Shown: positions 38,504 to 47,929, numbered from the stretch's first letter. The stretch is DNA of 64,000 nucleotides from Acinetobacter tibetensis (GCF_023824315.1 NZ_CP098732.1:930001-994000), one strand, 5' to 3'. The notes: generated by a model from the sequence alone, not told the origin. Numbers and translations: made by a program.

Positions 38504-39766
38504 ATGCAACTTGTTGCTGGTGGGAATATTGCTTTAGCATCTGAAATTATTGAAATACTCATAAAAACAACTGTCCCTATGCAAATAGAACTCGATCTGA
38601 CTGCATATCTTTTAGCAAAAGACACCCAAAAAGTGCGCGGTGACCAAGATATGATTTTCTATGGACAGCCTCAAACCCCGAATCAGAGTGTTGTTTTAGT
38701 TCAATCTAGTTCAAATGATCCCTATTTAACTCAACTTAAAATTAATACCGCATTGCTTGATCCAGACATTCAAAAAGTCACCTTATGTGCAACGCTCAAT
38801 GAACCGAATAATTTTAGTCGAATATCTCCTATTCAGATGGAACTTTTATCCGCTCATCAAACCATCGCCAATGCATTGATTCAGACTCAGGCTAAAACTG
38901 AAAAAGCCCTAATTTTGGCTGAAGTGTATAAGCATAATGATAAATGGAAATTTAGATTTATCGATCAAGGTTTTAATGGGGGCTTAAAACCTTTGGCTGA
39001 AAACTTTGGTGTGGTGATTGAGGAGACTCAAAGTAACATTTCACCAACACCAACACCAACACCAACACCAACACCAACACCAACACCAACACCAACACCA
39101 ACACCAACACCAACACCAACACCAACACCAACACCAATACCATCGAAGTCGAACCTTAACTTGTCAAAAATTAAGTTAGATAAAAATAATTCTAGAATTA
39201 ATTTAACTAAAAAAGGCGCAGGCTTTGGCAAAATTTCAGTGAATTTAAACTGGAATAAATCTGCAGCTAAATCTGAATCCTTTTTCCAAAAATTAACCCG
39301 TTCTAATTCAATTGATTTAGATTTAGGGGCGATGGTACAGCTTAAAGATGGCAGTATTGATTTAGTCCAACCGCTTGGAAACCGATTTGGTCATTTTGAC
39401 CAAATGCCTTATATCAAATTAGATGCAGATGATCGTACGGGTGCATCTATAAATGGTGAAAATTTACATATTAATGGTAATCAATGGGATCGCATTGAGC
39501 GAATTGTCATCTATACCTATATTTATGAAGGTGCAGCGCAGTGGGCAGCAACAGATGGGGTAGTGACCATTCATCTTCCAGATCAACCTGAAATTGAGGT
39601 ACGTTTAACTGAAGGTAATCAATTAACTACCTGTGCAATTGTAGAATTAAAAAATATAAATGGCGAAATTCAAGCCAATCGAGAAGTCCGTTATTTTGAA
39701 GGTCAAAAAACCTTAGATCAGTTTTATGGTTTTGGTTTCCGTTGGACCAAAGGCTCAAAAGATTAA
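38504..39766 (+). CDS. terA: Tellurium-resistance/stress protein TerA, with Pro-Thr repeat linker
   Basis: 420 residues. An N-terminal TerD-like domain (about 1-175; IELDLTAYLLAKD, DQDMIFYGQPQTPN, WKFRFIDQGFNGGL) is joined to a C-terminal TerA domain (about 245-420; SIDLDLGAMVQLKDGS, IKLDADDRTGASINGENLHI, GFGFRWTKG) by a linker of about fifteen Pro-Thr pairs encoded by a hexanucleotide repeat. The N-terminal domain lacks the usual DNRTGxGxGDDE calcium segment; the C-terminal domain keeps only DADDRTG. Cytoplasmic TerD-type proteins form calcium-dependent complexes at the membrane in stress responses. AGAGGA precedes the ATG. Confidence 0.88.
   Translation: MQLVAGGNIALASEIIEILIKTTVPMQIELDLTAYLLAKDTQKVRGDQDMIFYGQPQTPNQSVVLVQSSSNDPYLTQLKINTALLDPDIQKVTLCATLNEPNNFSRISPIQMELLSAHQTIANALIQTQAKTEKALILAEVYKHNDKWKFRFIDQGFNGGLKPLAENFGVVIEETQSNISPTPTPTPTPTPTPTPTPTPTPTPTPTPTPTPIPSKSNLNLSKIKLDKNNSRINLTKKGAGFGKISVNLNWNKSAAKSESFFQKLTRSNSIDLDLGAMVQLKDGSIDLVQPLGNRFGHFDQMPYIKLDADDRTGASINGENLHINGNQWDRIERIVIYTYIYEGAAQWAATDGVVTIHLPDQPEIEVRLTEGNQLTTCAIVELKNINGEIQANREVRYFEGQKTLDQFYGFGFRWTKGSKD
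39043..39132. repeat. Hexanucleotide ACCAAC repeat, 15 units
   Basis: Fifteen perfect tandem ACCAAC units followed by a degenerate ACCAATACC, inside terA. Every gain or loss of a unit keeps the frame and only changes the length of the Pro-Thr linker. Confidence 0.95.
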
Positions 39767-39809
39767 CGCTATCCATTTAATTTACATGTAATAAAGAAGA
39801 GGGAAAATT

Positions 39810-40385
39810 ATGGCGATTTCATTAAATAAAGGTGGAAATCTATCTTTAAGCAAAACAGATCCATCACTTAACCAAGTTTTGATTGGCTTAGGTTGGGATG
39901 CTCGGGCCACTGATGGCGTAGATTTTGATTTGGATGCTTCGGCATTTTTATTGGCGGCAAACGACAAAGTTCGTGCTGAAACAGATTTCATTTTTTATAA
40001 CCAAACACGCTCTCCTGAAGGTTCTGTAGAACATACTGGTGATAACCGTACGGGCGCGGGTGAGGGTGATGATGAAGCGGTTAAGATTGATTTAGCGAAA
40101 GTTCCCGCTGAAGTGCAAAAAATTGCCATTACTGTCACCATTCATGATGCAGCAAGCCGTGGTCAAAATTTTGGCCAAGTGCAAAATGCGTTTATTCGCG
40201 TCGTCAATGATCAAACGAATGTTGAAATTGTACGTTTTGACTTAAATGAAGATTATTCAACAGAAACCGCGATGATTTTTGGCGAGTTATATCGTCATAA
40301 CGGTGAATGGAAGTTCAGAGCCGTGGGTCAAGGTTATAACGGTGGTTTAAGTGCCATGTGCCGTCAATATGGCATCAGTATTTAA
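39810..40385 (+). CDS. terD: TerD family calcium-binding stress protein
   Basis: 191 residues, standard single-domain Ter[21 protein letters not shown] supplies the first acidic cluster and [20 protein letters not shown] (near residue 75) the second calcium site; it ends [20 protein letters not shown]. Cytosolic, part of the Ter membrane-associated complex. It sits 43 bases after terA and 20 bases before the TerC-type gene, in one operon. A second close paralogue lies at 41.5 kb. Confidence 0.93.
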   Translation: MAISLNKGGNLSLSKTDPSLNQVLIGLGWDARATDGVDFDLDASAFLLAANDKVRAETDFIFYNQTRSPEGSVEHTGDNRTGAGEGDDEAVKIDLAKVPAEVQKIAITVTIHDAASRGQNFGQVQNAFIRVVNDQTNVEIVRFDLNEDYSTETAMIFGELYRHNGEWKFRAVGQGYNGGLSAMCRQYGISI

Positions 40386-40405
40386 ACGCTATTTTTAGGT
40401 GAAAA

Positions 40406-41476
40406 ATGAAACATTTCCGTTTTTCGATCATCTTTAGCATTATCTGCTTGGCCATTTCGGCATATTGGGGTTTTACTCATGGCCCTCAAGCAGGCTTAAT
40501 GGCAATGTTCAAAGTCTTGGCTATTACTGCAATTTTAGCGGTCATGGAGGTATCACTCTCCTTTGATAATGCAGTCGTCAATGCCTCTGTACTGAAACAT
40601 TGGAACCAATTTTGGCGAACCCTATTTTTAACCGTGGGTATTATCGTTGCTGTTTTTGGTATGCGACTCATTTTCCCGTTGCTTATTGTCGGTGTCACCG
40701 CCGATATGAGCATGATTGAAGTCGCTAAATTAGCATTAAATGATCCTACAACTTATTCAGAAAAACTGATGGCCCATCATGCTGAAATCGCAGCATTTGG
40801 TGGCATGTTCTTATTATTGGTATTTCTGAATTTCTTGTTTGATGATGAAAAAGATGAACATTGGTTTCATTGGCTTGAATCAAAATTAGCAGATTTAGGC
40901 AATATTCAAGCGATTTCAGTTTTCATTTCATTGGTTGTGCTACTTATTCTGGCAAGCTACATCCCTGATACATCACGTTTAGTTGTGATGATGGCTGGTG
41001 TTTGGGGTATTGTCGTCTATGTGGGGGTGAAAGTTATTGGCCATCTATTAGAAGGCAGTAGCAATGATGATGAATCTGAAAAATCAAATGGTGCCACTGC
41101 AACAGGTACGATTGTCAAAGGTGGTATTGGTGGTTTCTTATATTTAGAAGTATTAGATGCCTCTTTTAGTTTCGATGGTGTAATCGGTGCTTTTGCAATT
41201 ACCAGTGATGTGGTAATTATAATGCTGGGTCTCGCCATCGGTGCGATGTTTGTCCGTTCAATGACCATTTATCTGGTTGAAAAAGGTACGCTTGATGCTT
41301 ATGTATATTTAGAACATGGTGCGCATTATGCAATTGGTGCACTTGCGTTGATTATGTTGGCGAGCGGTACAGGATTACATATTCCAGAGGTTATTACCGG
41401 ATTAGTGGGTGTTGCCTTCATTGTTTGGGCTGTCATCTCTTCAATTTCATATAGTAAAAAGCAACAATCTTCATAA
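40406..41476 (+). CDS. TerC/DUF475-family integral membrane protein
   Basis: 356 residues and about nine helices. The TerC signature appears twice: MEVSLSFDNAVVNASVL near residue 50 and LEVLDASFSFDGVIGAFAIT near 250, each with acidic residues inside a helix. There is an acidic insert (DDEKDEHWFHWL) and a cytoplasmic loop with SNDDESEKSN. Length and sequence fit the DUF475 subgroup rather than classic E. coli TerC. In Ter loci it is thought to be the membrane hub, possibly moving metal ions such as calcium or manganese. Between two terD-type genes. Confidence 0.88.
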   Translation: MKHFRFSIIFSIICLAISAYWGFTHGPQAGLMAMFKVLAITAILAVMEVSLSFDNAVVNASVLKHWNQFWRTLFLTVGIIVAVFGMRLIFPLLIVGVTADMSMIEVAKLALNDPTTYSEKLMAHHAEIAAFGGMFLLLVFLNFLFDDEKDEHWFHWLESKLADLGNIQAISVFISLVVLLILASYIPDTSRLVVMMAGVWGIVVYVGVKVIGHLLEGSSNDDESEKSNGATATGTIVKGGIGGFLYLEVLDASFSFDGVIGAFAITSDVVIIMLGLAIGAMFVRSMTIYLVEKGTLDAYVYLEHGAHYAIGALALIMLASGTGLHIPEVITGLVGVAFIVWAVISSISYSKKQQSS

Positions 41477-41497
41477 ACGAAAGTTAAGGAAACAAAA

Positions 41498-42076
41498 ATG
41501 GCTATTAATTTATCAAAAGGCGGAAATATTAATCTTTCCAAAACTGCTCCGACAATGAATAAAGTCGACTTGGGTTTAGGTTGGAATCCACGCGCAACAG
41601 ATGGTAAAGCATTCGATCTAGATGCTGTTGCATTCTTAACAGGTGAAGATGGTAAAGTCCGTTTAGATGGTGAATTTATTTTCTTCAATCAAAAAGTTTC
41701 ACCATGTGGTTCAGTTACCCATAAAGGTGATAACCGTACTGGCGATGGCGAGGGTGATGACGAAACAATTTCTGTAGACCTGTCTAAGGTTCCTCAAGAA
41801 GTTGCAAAAATTGTATTTGCTGTGACGATCCACGAAGGACAGCAAAATGGTCAAAACTTCGGTATGGTGGATAAAGCCTATATCCGTGTGATTAACCAAG
41901 ATGCAAATGCAGAAGAGTTGGCGCGTTTCGACTTGTCTGAAGACGGTAGTACTGAAGTTGCGATGATTTTTGGTGAGTTATATCGTCACAATGGCGAATG
42001 GAAATTCAAAGCAGTCGGTCAAGGCTTTAATGGTGGTCTGGGTGTGTTAGCAGCAAGTTACGGTGTTGCAGTTTAA
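41498..42076 (+). CDS. terE: TerD family calcium-binding stress protein (TerE-like)
   Basis: 192 residues, paralogue of the gene at 39.8 kb. Calcium residues are in [20 protein letters not shown] and [20 protein letters not shown]; the end is [20 protein letters not shown]. Position after the TerC-type gene matches terE in other clusters, but terD and terE are hard to tell apart by sequence alone. AAGGAAAC precedes the ATG. Confidence 0.9.
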   Translation: MAINLSKGGNINLSKTAPTMNKVDLGLGWNPRATDGKAFDLDAVAFLTGEDGKVRLDGEFIFFNQKVSPCGSVTHKGDNRTGDGEGDDETISVDLSKVPQEVAKIVFAVTIHEGQQNGQNFGMVDKAYIRVINQDANAEELARFDLSEDGSTEVAMIFGELYRHNGEWKFKAVGQGFNGGLGVLAASYGVAV

Positions 42077-42088
42077 GCGAATAAATTA

Positions 42089-42117
42089 AAGTACTAAAAG
42101 AGTCATCTTTTAGTACT
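42089..42117. other. Hairpin in the ter operon
   Basis: AGTACTAAAAGA, loop GTCA, TCTTTTAGTACT: a perfect 12-bp stem between terE and the next gene, without a T run. Its 5' half (AAGTACTAAAATAG) is repeated directly before the following start codon. It may stabilise or attenuate the transcript. Confidence 0.55.
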
Positions 42118-42183
42118 TGAAAGTAATTGGTATAAATCTATTTTATATTGAATTATTTTCAAGTACTAAAATAGAGAAGAATA

Positions 42184-43467
42184 ATGCAATTAGTTTCAGG
42201 ACAAAAAATAGCGCTCAATCAAGTTATTCAAAATGATCAAAAATTTACTTTACGTGTGCAATTTAAAGCAGCATTTGATGTCGATATATCCAGTTTTGGT
42301 ATAGGACAAAACGATCAGCTTTTCCATGATGATTATATGACTTTTTATAATCAACCCCAGACGCCTCACTGTGAAGTGCAATATCGTCAGCAAGACAACC
42401 TGAATTTATTTACTTTTGATTTAAGTAAAATAAACGCGACACAGACGCCCCGATTTGTCATTTGTGCAACTGTAGCAAATGATCAAGCAACGATGCAAAA
42501 TATTCAAAGTGGTCGAATTGATCTTGTGAATCAGCAAGGCGAAGTGTTGGCAAATTATCAATTAAATCCATCAAATTTTAGCCAAGAAAAAGCAGTCATG
42601 TTGACTGAAATTTACTTTAAAAATGATCTGTGGCGAATGGCTGCTATCGGACAAGGTTTTAATGGTGGATTAACCGCATTAGTGAAACATTTTGGCGGGG
42701 AGGTTGCTGAAAATTCTTCTCCTGCCCCTGCAGCGTCTAAAATTGATTTAAAGAAAAAAGTTGTTTTAGATAAGGTGGAAAAATTTGCACCCCATTTGCT
42801 TGATATCACTAAAAAATCACTGATTAGTTTAGAAAAAAATAAGTTACTTGAGGTAAAAGCAAGAGTGGCATTGATATTGGATTATTCAGGTTCAATGTCG
42901 CATCAATATAAATGTGGTGATGTACAGAAAGTTATGGATCGCATTATACCTTTGGCAATCAATTTTGATGACGATGGCAGCTTTGAGTGCTGGGCATTTG
43001 CAGAAAAAGCACTCCGTTTAAATGATGTAAGCCTGAATAATTTGAATAACTATATAGCTTCAGAACAAGGAGGCTATAAAAAATGGAATGCGGGAGCTGG
43101 CTATAATAATGAGCCTGCCGTTCTTGAAGAGGTGTTACATTATTTTAGCAAGGAAAGCCCATCCAATTTACCAGTCTATATTGTTTTTATTTCTGATGGT
43201 GGTGTTTCTGAAGCTAGAAAAATTAAAAAGATTTTACAAGAGGCATCATTGCAGCCCATATTCTGGCAATTTGTAGGGATTGGTGGCAGAAATTACGGTG
43301 TGTTAGAAAAATTAGATACCATGGAGGGGAGAGTGGTAGACAATTGTAATTTCTTTAAAATTGATAATATTGAAAGTATTTCTGAATCAATGTTGTATGA
43401 CTTTTTACTTCAAGAATTTCCGATATGGTTAACAGAAGCAAAAAATAAAAATATCGTGAGAGCATAG
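42184..43467 (+). CDS. terF: TerD-like domain fused to von Willebrand factor A domain, TerF-like
   Basis: 427 residues. Residues 1-175 resemble a TerD domain ([48 protein letters not shown]) but lack the DNRTGxGxGDDE calcium site. After a linker (SPAPAASKIDLKKK) a vWA domain follows with metal-site MIDAS residues in ALILDYSGSMSHQYKCGDVQ (DxSxS) and VFISDGGVSEARKI. TerF in known clusters has this same domain order. It probably scaffolds a metal-dependent complex in the cytoplasm. Confidence 0.86.
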   Translation: MQLVSGQKIALNQVIQNDQKFTLRVQFKAAFDVDISSFGIGQNDQLFHDDYMTFYNQPQTPHCEVQYRQQDNLNLFTFDLSKINATQTPRFVICATVANDQATMQNIQSGRIDLVNQQGEVLANYQLNPSNFSQEKAVMLTEIYFKNDLWRMAAIGQGFNGGLTALVKHFGGEVAENSSPAPAASKIDLKKKVVLDKVEKFAPHLLDITKKSLISLEKNKLLEVKARVALILDYSGSMSHQYKCGDVQKVMDRIIPLAINFDDDGSFECWAFAEKALRLNDVSLNNLNNYIASEQGGYKKWNAGAGYNNEPAVLEEVLHYFSKESPSNLPVYIVFISDGGVSEARKIKKILQEASLQPIFWQFVGIGGRNYGVLEKLDTMEGRVVDNCNFFKIDNIESISESMLYDFLLQEFPIWLTEAKNKNIVRA

Positions 43468-43476
43468 GTAAATGTA

Positions 43477-44199
43477 ATGGCAGAATTTAATCTTGTTGGT
43501 AGCCCAGAACCTTTTTTACATGTCAGTATGCAGCAAGGTGAAGCAATCTATTGTGAATCTGATGCGATGGTCATGGTTGAACAAAATCTTGAAGTTGGCG
43601 GTAAATTACGTGGCGGAATTTTTCAAGCTTTTATGCGTAAATTTACCTCTGGAGAGTCTTTGTTTCAACAGCAAATTAAAGCCGTGAAAGGTGCAGGAGA
43701 GTGTCTTTTATCACCGAATTTGGATGGTGATATGCAGATTCTGGATGTGGGTCAACGACAGTATATTTTATCTGATGGCTCTTTTGTTGCAGCAACCGAA
43801 CACACCATGATCAAAGCAAAAGTGCAAAGTAATATAGGCGGTGCATTGTTCGGAGGCACGGGCGGTTTTGTGGTCATGGAAACCAGTGGGCAGGGTAAAG
43901 TGTGTATTTCTGGCAGTGGAACTTTACTCGAACTGGATATTACACCAGAGCAAGGTGAAGTTACCATCGACAATGGTCATGTTGCGGCTTGGGATGCATC
44001 GTTAAATTATAATATTGGCATTCCAAGTTCAGGTAGCGGTGGTTTTGTTGGCAATATCGTCAATAGTTTTACCAGTGGTGAAGGTTTAGTGATTAAGTTC
44101 CGTGGACATGGCAAAGTGATTGTGTGCTCACGTAATCGTGCGAGTTATTTACAGTGGTTAGCTACGGCTTTAGGTCGTGGTCATTCAAATTCAAACTGA
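43477..44199 (+). CDS. AIM24-family protein of the Ter locus
   Basis: 240 residues, nearly all beta. MQQGEAIYCESDAMVMVEQN at the start, GGTGGFVVMETSGQGKVCIS in the middle and EGLVIKFRGHGKVIVCSRNR at the end are typical of the AIM24 (TIGR00266) family. These proteins have no known enzymatic activity and often accompany TerD proteins. The gene starts 9 bases after the vWA gene and ends 12 bases before the next terD-type gene. Confidence 0.88.
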   Translation: MAEFNLVGSPEPFLHVSMQQGEAIYCESDAMVMVEQNLEVGGKLRGGIFQAFMRKFTSGESLFQQQIKAVKGAGECLLSPNLDGDMQILDVGQRQYILSDGSFVAATEHTMIKAKVQSNIGGALFGGTGGFVVMETSGQGKVCISGSGTLLELDITPEQGEVTIDNGHVAAWDASLNYNIGIPSSGSGGFVGNIVNSFTSGEGLVIKFRGHGKVIVCSRNRASYLQWLATALGRGHSNSN

Positions 44200-44211
44200 A
44201 GGAAATTATAA

Positions 44212-44796
44212 ATGGGCATTAGCTTAGTAAAAGGTCAAAAAATTTCTTTAGAAAAAGGTGATGGTTCATCTTTAACTAAAATATTTCTTGGTGCAGGTTG
44301 GGATGTCGCAAAAAAAGGCGGTTTACTTGGCATGTTTGGCGGTGGTGGTGATTCGATTGATCTTGATGCCTCTGCAATTGTTTTTGATGAAAATAACAAA
44401 GCGTTAGATAGCATTTGGTTCGGTCAATTACAGAGTCGTGATGGCAGTATTAAACATTCTGGTGACAATCGTACTGGTGATGGCGCAGGTGATGATGAGG
44501 CGATCCATGTGGATCTGACTCAAGTTCCTAGCCAAGTAAAATCAATTGTATTTACAATCAGCAGCTTCCGTGGACAAACTTTCGAAAAAGTTGAAAATGC
44601 TTTTTGCCGTGTAGTTGACGCTACAACCAATGTTGAAATTGCAAAATATAATCTTTCAGCAAAAGGTAATTATACAGCGTTAATTATTGCTAAAGTTTAT
44701 CGTCACAATGGTGCATGGAAAATGTCTGCATTAGGCGAAACCTGTAATGGCAAAACCATTCAGGATATGGTTCCATCCATTTTACCTATTTTATAA
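44212..44796 (+). CDS. TerD family protein with extended loop (TerX/TerZ-like)
   Basis: 194 residues. The calcium motifs are kept (SIDLDASAIVFDENNKALDS and [20 protein letters not shown]), but the N-terminal part has a glycine-rich insert (KKGGLLGMFGGGGD) and the end differs (SALGETCNGKTIQDMVPSIL). This insert is seen in the TerX/TerZ branch. Last gene of the rightward operon; a terminator follows. Confidence 0.9.
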   Translation: MGISLVKGQKISLEKGDGSSLTKIFLGAGWDVAKKGGLLGMFGGGGDSIDLDASAIVFDENNKALDSIWFGQLQSRDGSIKHSGDNRTGDGAGDDEAIHVDLTQVPSQVKSIVFTISSFRGQTFEKVENAFCRVVDATTNVEIAKYNLSAKGNYTALIIAKVYRHNGAWKMSALGETCNGKTIQDMVPSILPIL

Positions 44797-44818
44797 AGTC
44801 GTTTAATTTCGTTAAAGT

Positions 44819-44856
44819 GGCTAGATGAATGCAATAAAAGGGTTCATCTAGCTTTT
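44819..44856 (+). terminator. Terminator of the rightward Ter operon
   Basis: GCTAGATGAA, 13-base loop, TTCATCTAGC, then TTTT: a 10-bp stem about 25 bases past the last stop codon. Confidence 0.8.
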
Positions 44857-44879
44857 GCTCAACATAAATAATAGGTTTT

Positions 44880-45101
44880 TCATAAACCATTTTTACTCAG
44901 TTCCAAGTTGTAGATTTCGGCGATTAAATTAAATCTCAAACTGAGTCGTTGATATCTATTTCGATAGCATTCCGCAAGGAGCTTGAAGGTTTTCAGGCTA
45001 CCAAACACATGCTGAATACCTATTCTTCTTTTATTGATTTCCTGATTATAGATTTTGAGTTCAGGACTCAATTTACTGTGTCTTTTGGCTTTTAATGGCA
45101 A
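44880..45101 (-). mobile_element. IS5-family transposase C-terminal remnant
   Basis: 73 codons reading KAKRHSKLSPELKIYNQEIN, RRIGIQHVFGSLKTFKLLAE and LRFNLIAEIYNLEL, the C-terminal DDE region of IS5-type transposases. The N-terminal half is absent. It abuts a different IS5-type remnant on the opposite strand. Confidence 0.7.
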
Positions 45102-45119
45102 TAGGCTATGTTGCTCGAA

Positions 45120-45337
45120 ATCATAAGATGATTCCTATTATTCCGAGAAAATCGAACAGCAAAAAACCAAAGATAGACTTTGATTCCTATCTCTATCGTC
45201 TAAGGCATCTTTTTGAAAATGCCTTCGCACGACTAACGCATTTTTGTGGTATCGCCACTCGTTTTGAAAAGTTAGCTCGCAACTATAAGCCCATGTTGTT
45301 CTTGGCTTGTTTGTTTATTTGGTACAAAACCAAATGA
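45120..45337 (+). mobile_element. Second IS5-family (IS427-like) transposase C-terminal remnant
   Basis: In-frame text PIIPRKSNSKKPKIDFDSYL, HLFENAFARLTHFCGIATRF and LARNYKPMLFLACLFIWYKT is the C-terminus of IS427-group IS5 transposases, normally the second reading frame. Only this end remains. Confidence 0.7.
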
Positions 45338-45845
45338 GGACATGCTCTAGTCAGTACCGGTATAGAGTTCAACATGAAGAATAAAAAACAATTGGTACTC
45401 TTTCACCGGCATTAAATGGCTCTCGTATCTTTACTCAAAAAAGTTCAAATTAAGGGCATAGAGCAAAGATATTTAATGCTTCTTAAGGTCTGAAGGGGAG
45501 GACCCATCTCTTCAGACCTTGTTTTATCTTATTGATATTAATTTTGATGATTCAAAAGTATAAATTTATCAATTCATATTTTTTCAATGTGCGCATGATT
45601 TTATAGCGTATTCATTCATCATTATTGATTTAATCTCGTTTATTAAATGATAGACCTCAATGTTCCCGTCAGGCTGATGAACTGTATATCGATATTGTGC
45701 ATATGGTTTGTAAGAGGATTGGATATTTTATTTTTTAATTTAAACGCAATTCAAGATCGCTCTTTGTGTAACTTTACATTTCAACGGTTACTTAACTTGC
45801 GGTATTTTTAGTTTAAATAACGTAAGTTTTTGAAAAATATAATCA
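45338..45845. other. Intergenic stretch with one strong hairpin
   Basis: No gene is visible. A perfect 11-bp stem AAGGTCTGAAG/CTTCAGACCTT at 45485-45520 followed by GTTTTATC looks like a rho-independent terminator whose gene has been lost to the IS insertions. Confidence 0.5.
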
Positions 45846-46330
45846 ACCTGAATCGCAGATAAAAAATAATTTGAAAAAAAGGTGGCTGAAAACCCTTAGG
45901 GCGTTACCATACCACCTATGCCTTCAGCCATCATGTTCGATTTTTACATATTCCTTCTGCATGATTGATGATTTTTTCAAAAAATCGAAGCAACCTATTG
46001 GCAATGTTTAAAACACAACAACAATCGTTTGAGAAAGCTGTTTTCTCAATTGAAAATTTCAGAGATTGTCTTCATCACCATTTGGTATAAATGCTCATAT
46101 TTCAATAACGTCAAAGCATTTTTCTTTTCATGAAAGAAAAATCACAATCAACTCTTTAGATATTTATCGTGTTGCCAATGGATCATTTATCTCATCAGAA
46201 CAGACAAATTGGCACTGCATGCCTTACACTTTGCTTTGATAAAAGATTGTCAAAGCAATCATTTATAGATAGCTGCTATGACCACTACCGAGACGTATTG
46301 CAATGGTCGTACATTAAATTTTATGACAGT
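45846..46330 (+). mobile_element. Decayed 5' part of an IS982-family element
   Basis: Begins with ACCTGAATCGCAGAT, matching the end of the intact IS982 at 13.9 kb with one change. Across three frames one can read FFKKIEATYWQ-like, SQLKISEIVFITIWYKCSYF and LALHALHFALIKD text, parallel to the transposase N-terminus. Many frameshifts and no 3' half. Confidence 0.7.
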
Positions 46331-46627
46331 ATGTATGACCTGTCATAGAAAGCATCATAGATTCCTCAAGTAAATAGTTTATGTAACTTGTGTTTCGATT
46401 TATCGCTCATCTTAAAAAGGGTGAGCGCCAAACATTTTTAAGTTTGTATTTATCGTATCCTTACTTTGTTCAACAGTTGAGTAAAAAAACGCATTTGAAC
46501 TGCCAAGCATTGCACAAGAATACATAAAGCTTAGAAATTCATCATTAAACTACCGATTTCAATTTGCATATAACTGGTTCAGAATAGATGGAAACCAATC
46601 GTTGAGTCTTGATCTTAGGAACAGTGT
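46331..46627. other. Upstream region of the deformylase gene
   Basis: About 300 bases between the IS982 remnant and def, with no gene seen. It probably contains the def promoter. Confidence 0.4.
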
Positions 46628-47113
46628 ATGAGCGTGATTTTACCCGTTGCCCAACGTGGAGAAGACATCTTAAAATTGAAAGCTGCACCTGTTGCCGAAG
46701 CAGAGTTTAATAGTGCATGGCTGATGCAATTGGCTTCAGCCATGCACGCGACCATGCTAGAGCGTAATGGTGTCGGGATAGCCGCACCGCAATTGTATAT
46801 TTCTAAACAGGTGATTATTGTTGCTTCGCGTCCGAATCCACGTTATCCCGATGCGTCTGAGATGCAGCCTGTGGTCATGATTAATCCGCAAATCTTAGAG
46901 TTTTCTGAAACCACGTGTCTAGGTGAAGAAGGTTGTCTAAGTGTGCCCAATCAACGTGCGCAGGTTGAGCGTGCACAAGTCATTAGAGTGCTTTATCACA
47001 CATTGGAAGGGGATGTCATGGAAACAACTTTTGAAGGATTTCCAGCACGCATCGTGCAACATGAAGTAGATCACCTCAATGGTATTTTATTTGTTGACCG
47101 ATTAACTGCCTAA
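46628..47113 (+). CDS. def: Peptide deformylase
   Basis: 161 residues. All three metal-enzyme motifs are intact: GVGIAAPQ near residue 49, EEGCLSVP near 100 (metal Cys) and QHEVDHLNG near 145 (HExxH). It removes the formyl group from new proteins. There is no fmt gene beside it, so this is probably a second, non-essential deformylase copy. Convergent with the AraC gene that follows. Confidence 0.93.
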   Translation: MSVILPVAQRGEDILKLKAAPVAEAEFNSAWLMQLASAMHATMLERNGVGIAAPQLYISKQVIIVASRPNPRYPDASEMQPVVMINPQILEFSETTCLGEEGCLSVPNQRAQVERAQVIRVLYHTLEGDVMETTFEGFPARIVQHEVDHLNGILFVDRLTA

Positions 47114-47128
47114 GCTATATCGGCTGTT

Positions 47129-47929
47129 TCATTCATCTGTATATTTAAATTGCTGCGGTGTTTGCCCGAAATGTCGTTTAAACATGGCACTAAATGCGCT
47201 TGGATTGCTGTATCCCAGTGCCCTAGAAATTTGTGCAACAGATTCGCCACTGGCGATTTTACTTAAGGCCTGCGCAATATGCATTCGTTGCAGCCACGCC
47301 CGATAGGACAGCCCAGTTTCCTTTTGGAACATCCGCATCAGTGTTCTGGTACTGGTGCCAATTTCATCTGCCCATGTGCTTAAGTCTTTAGGATATTGTG
47401 GTTCATGTAAGAGCGTTTGACAGATGTTTAACAGCCGTTTGTCTTGGGGCCAAGGGATCTGAATGGGTAAAGAATTGGCTTTCTGAATTTCATCAAAAAT
47501 CAAAATTTGTATTGCACGAGAAAGCTCATCCGAACTCAGTAATTCGGATGCGGGAATATGTTCAATCACATTTAAACGAATGAGGAGTTCATGCAATAAC
47601 TTGCTGACCCGAATAATAAAACACTGTTGACCCAATACTGATGCTGCGTGAGCTTCGACCAGTGCAGTATTCATTTTGACCCGACTTAAAGAAATTACAC
47701 TATGTTCAATATGTGCAGGAATCCATAGCGCACACATGGGCGGAATCAACCAAACATGATTCGGTGTAAACACCTGAATAATCCCAGTCGAGGCATACAG
47801 GAACTGTGCCCGTGAATGGTGATGGGCAGGAGTAATTTCGCGGTAAGTATGCTCAGAGGAAAGTCCAATCACCAATTCAGACATTTCTGTTTCAATCAGA
47901 GAATCTGATATTTTCATGAAATTTGTCAC
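47129..47929 (-). CDS. AraC-family transcriptional regulator
   Basis: 266 residues: an N-terminal cupin-like sensor (HHHSRAQFLYASTGIIQVFT; LIPPMCALWIPAHIEHSV) and a C-terminal double helix-turn-helix (LSTWADEIGTSTRTLMRMFQ; ISRALGYSNPSAFSAMFKRH, then FGQTPQQF). It is divergently placed from the MFS pump gene at 48.0 kb, which it may control. Ligand unknown. Confidence 0.88.
   Translation of the reverse strand: MTNFMKISDSLIETEMSELVIGLSSEHTYREITPAHHHSRAQFLYASTGIIQVFTPNHVWLIPPMCALWIPAHIEHSVISLSRVKMNTALVEAHAASVLGQQCFIIRVSKLLHELLIRLNVIEHIPASELLSSDELSRAIQILIFDEIQKANSLPIQIPWPQDKRLLNICQTLLHEPQYPKDLSTWADEIGTSTRTLMRMFQKETGLSYRAWLQRMHIAQALSKIASGESVAQISRALGYSNPSAFSAMFKRHFGQTPQQFKYTDE

Noticed and set aside
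39043..39132. Tandem repeat considered as a CRISPR array
   Set aside because: Units are six bases with no spacers and lie inside terA; no cas genes are present.
39028..39231. Minus-strand frame rich in Gly-Val pairs opposite terA
   Set aside because: It is the reverse reading of the ACCAAC repeat and has no independent support.
46331..46627. Continuation of the IS982 remnant up to def
   Set aside because: Similarity to the intact element fades after about 46330 and no terminal repeat was found.
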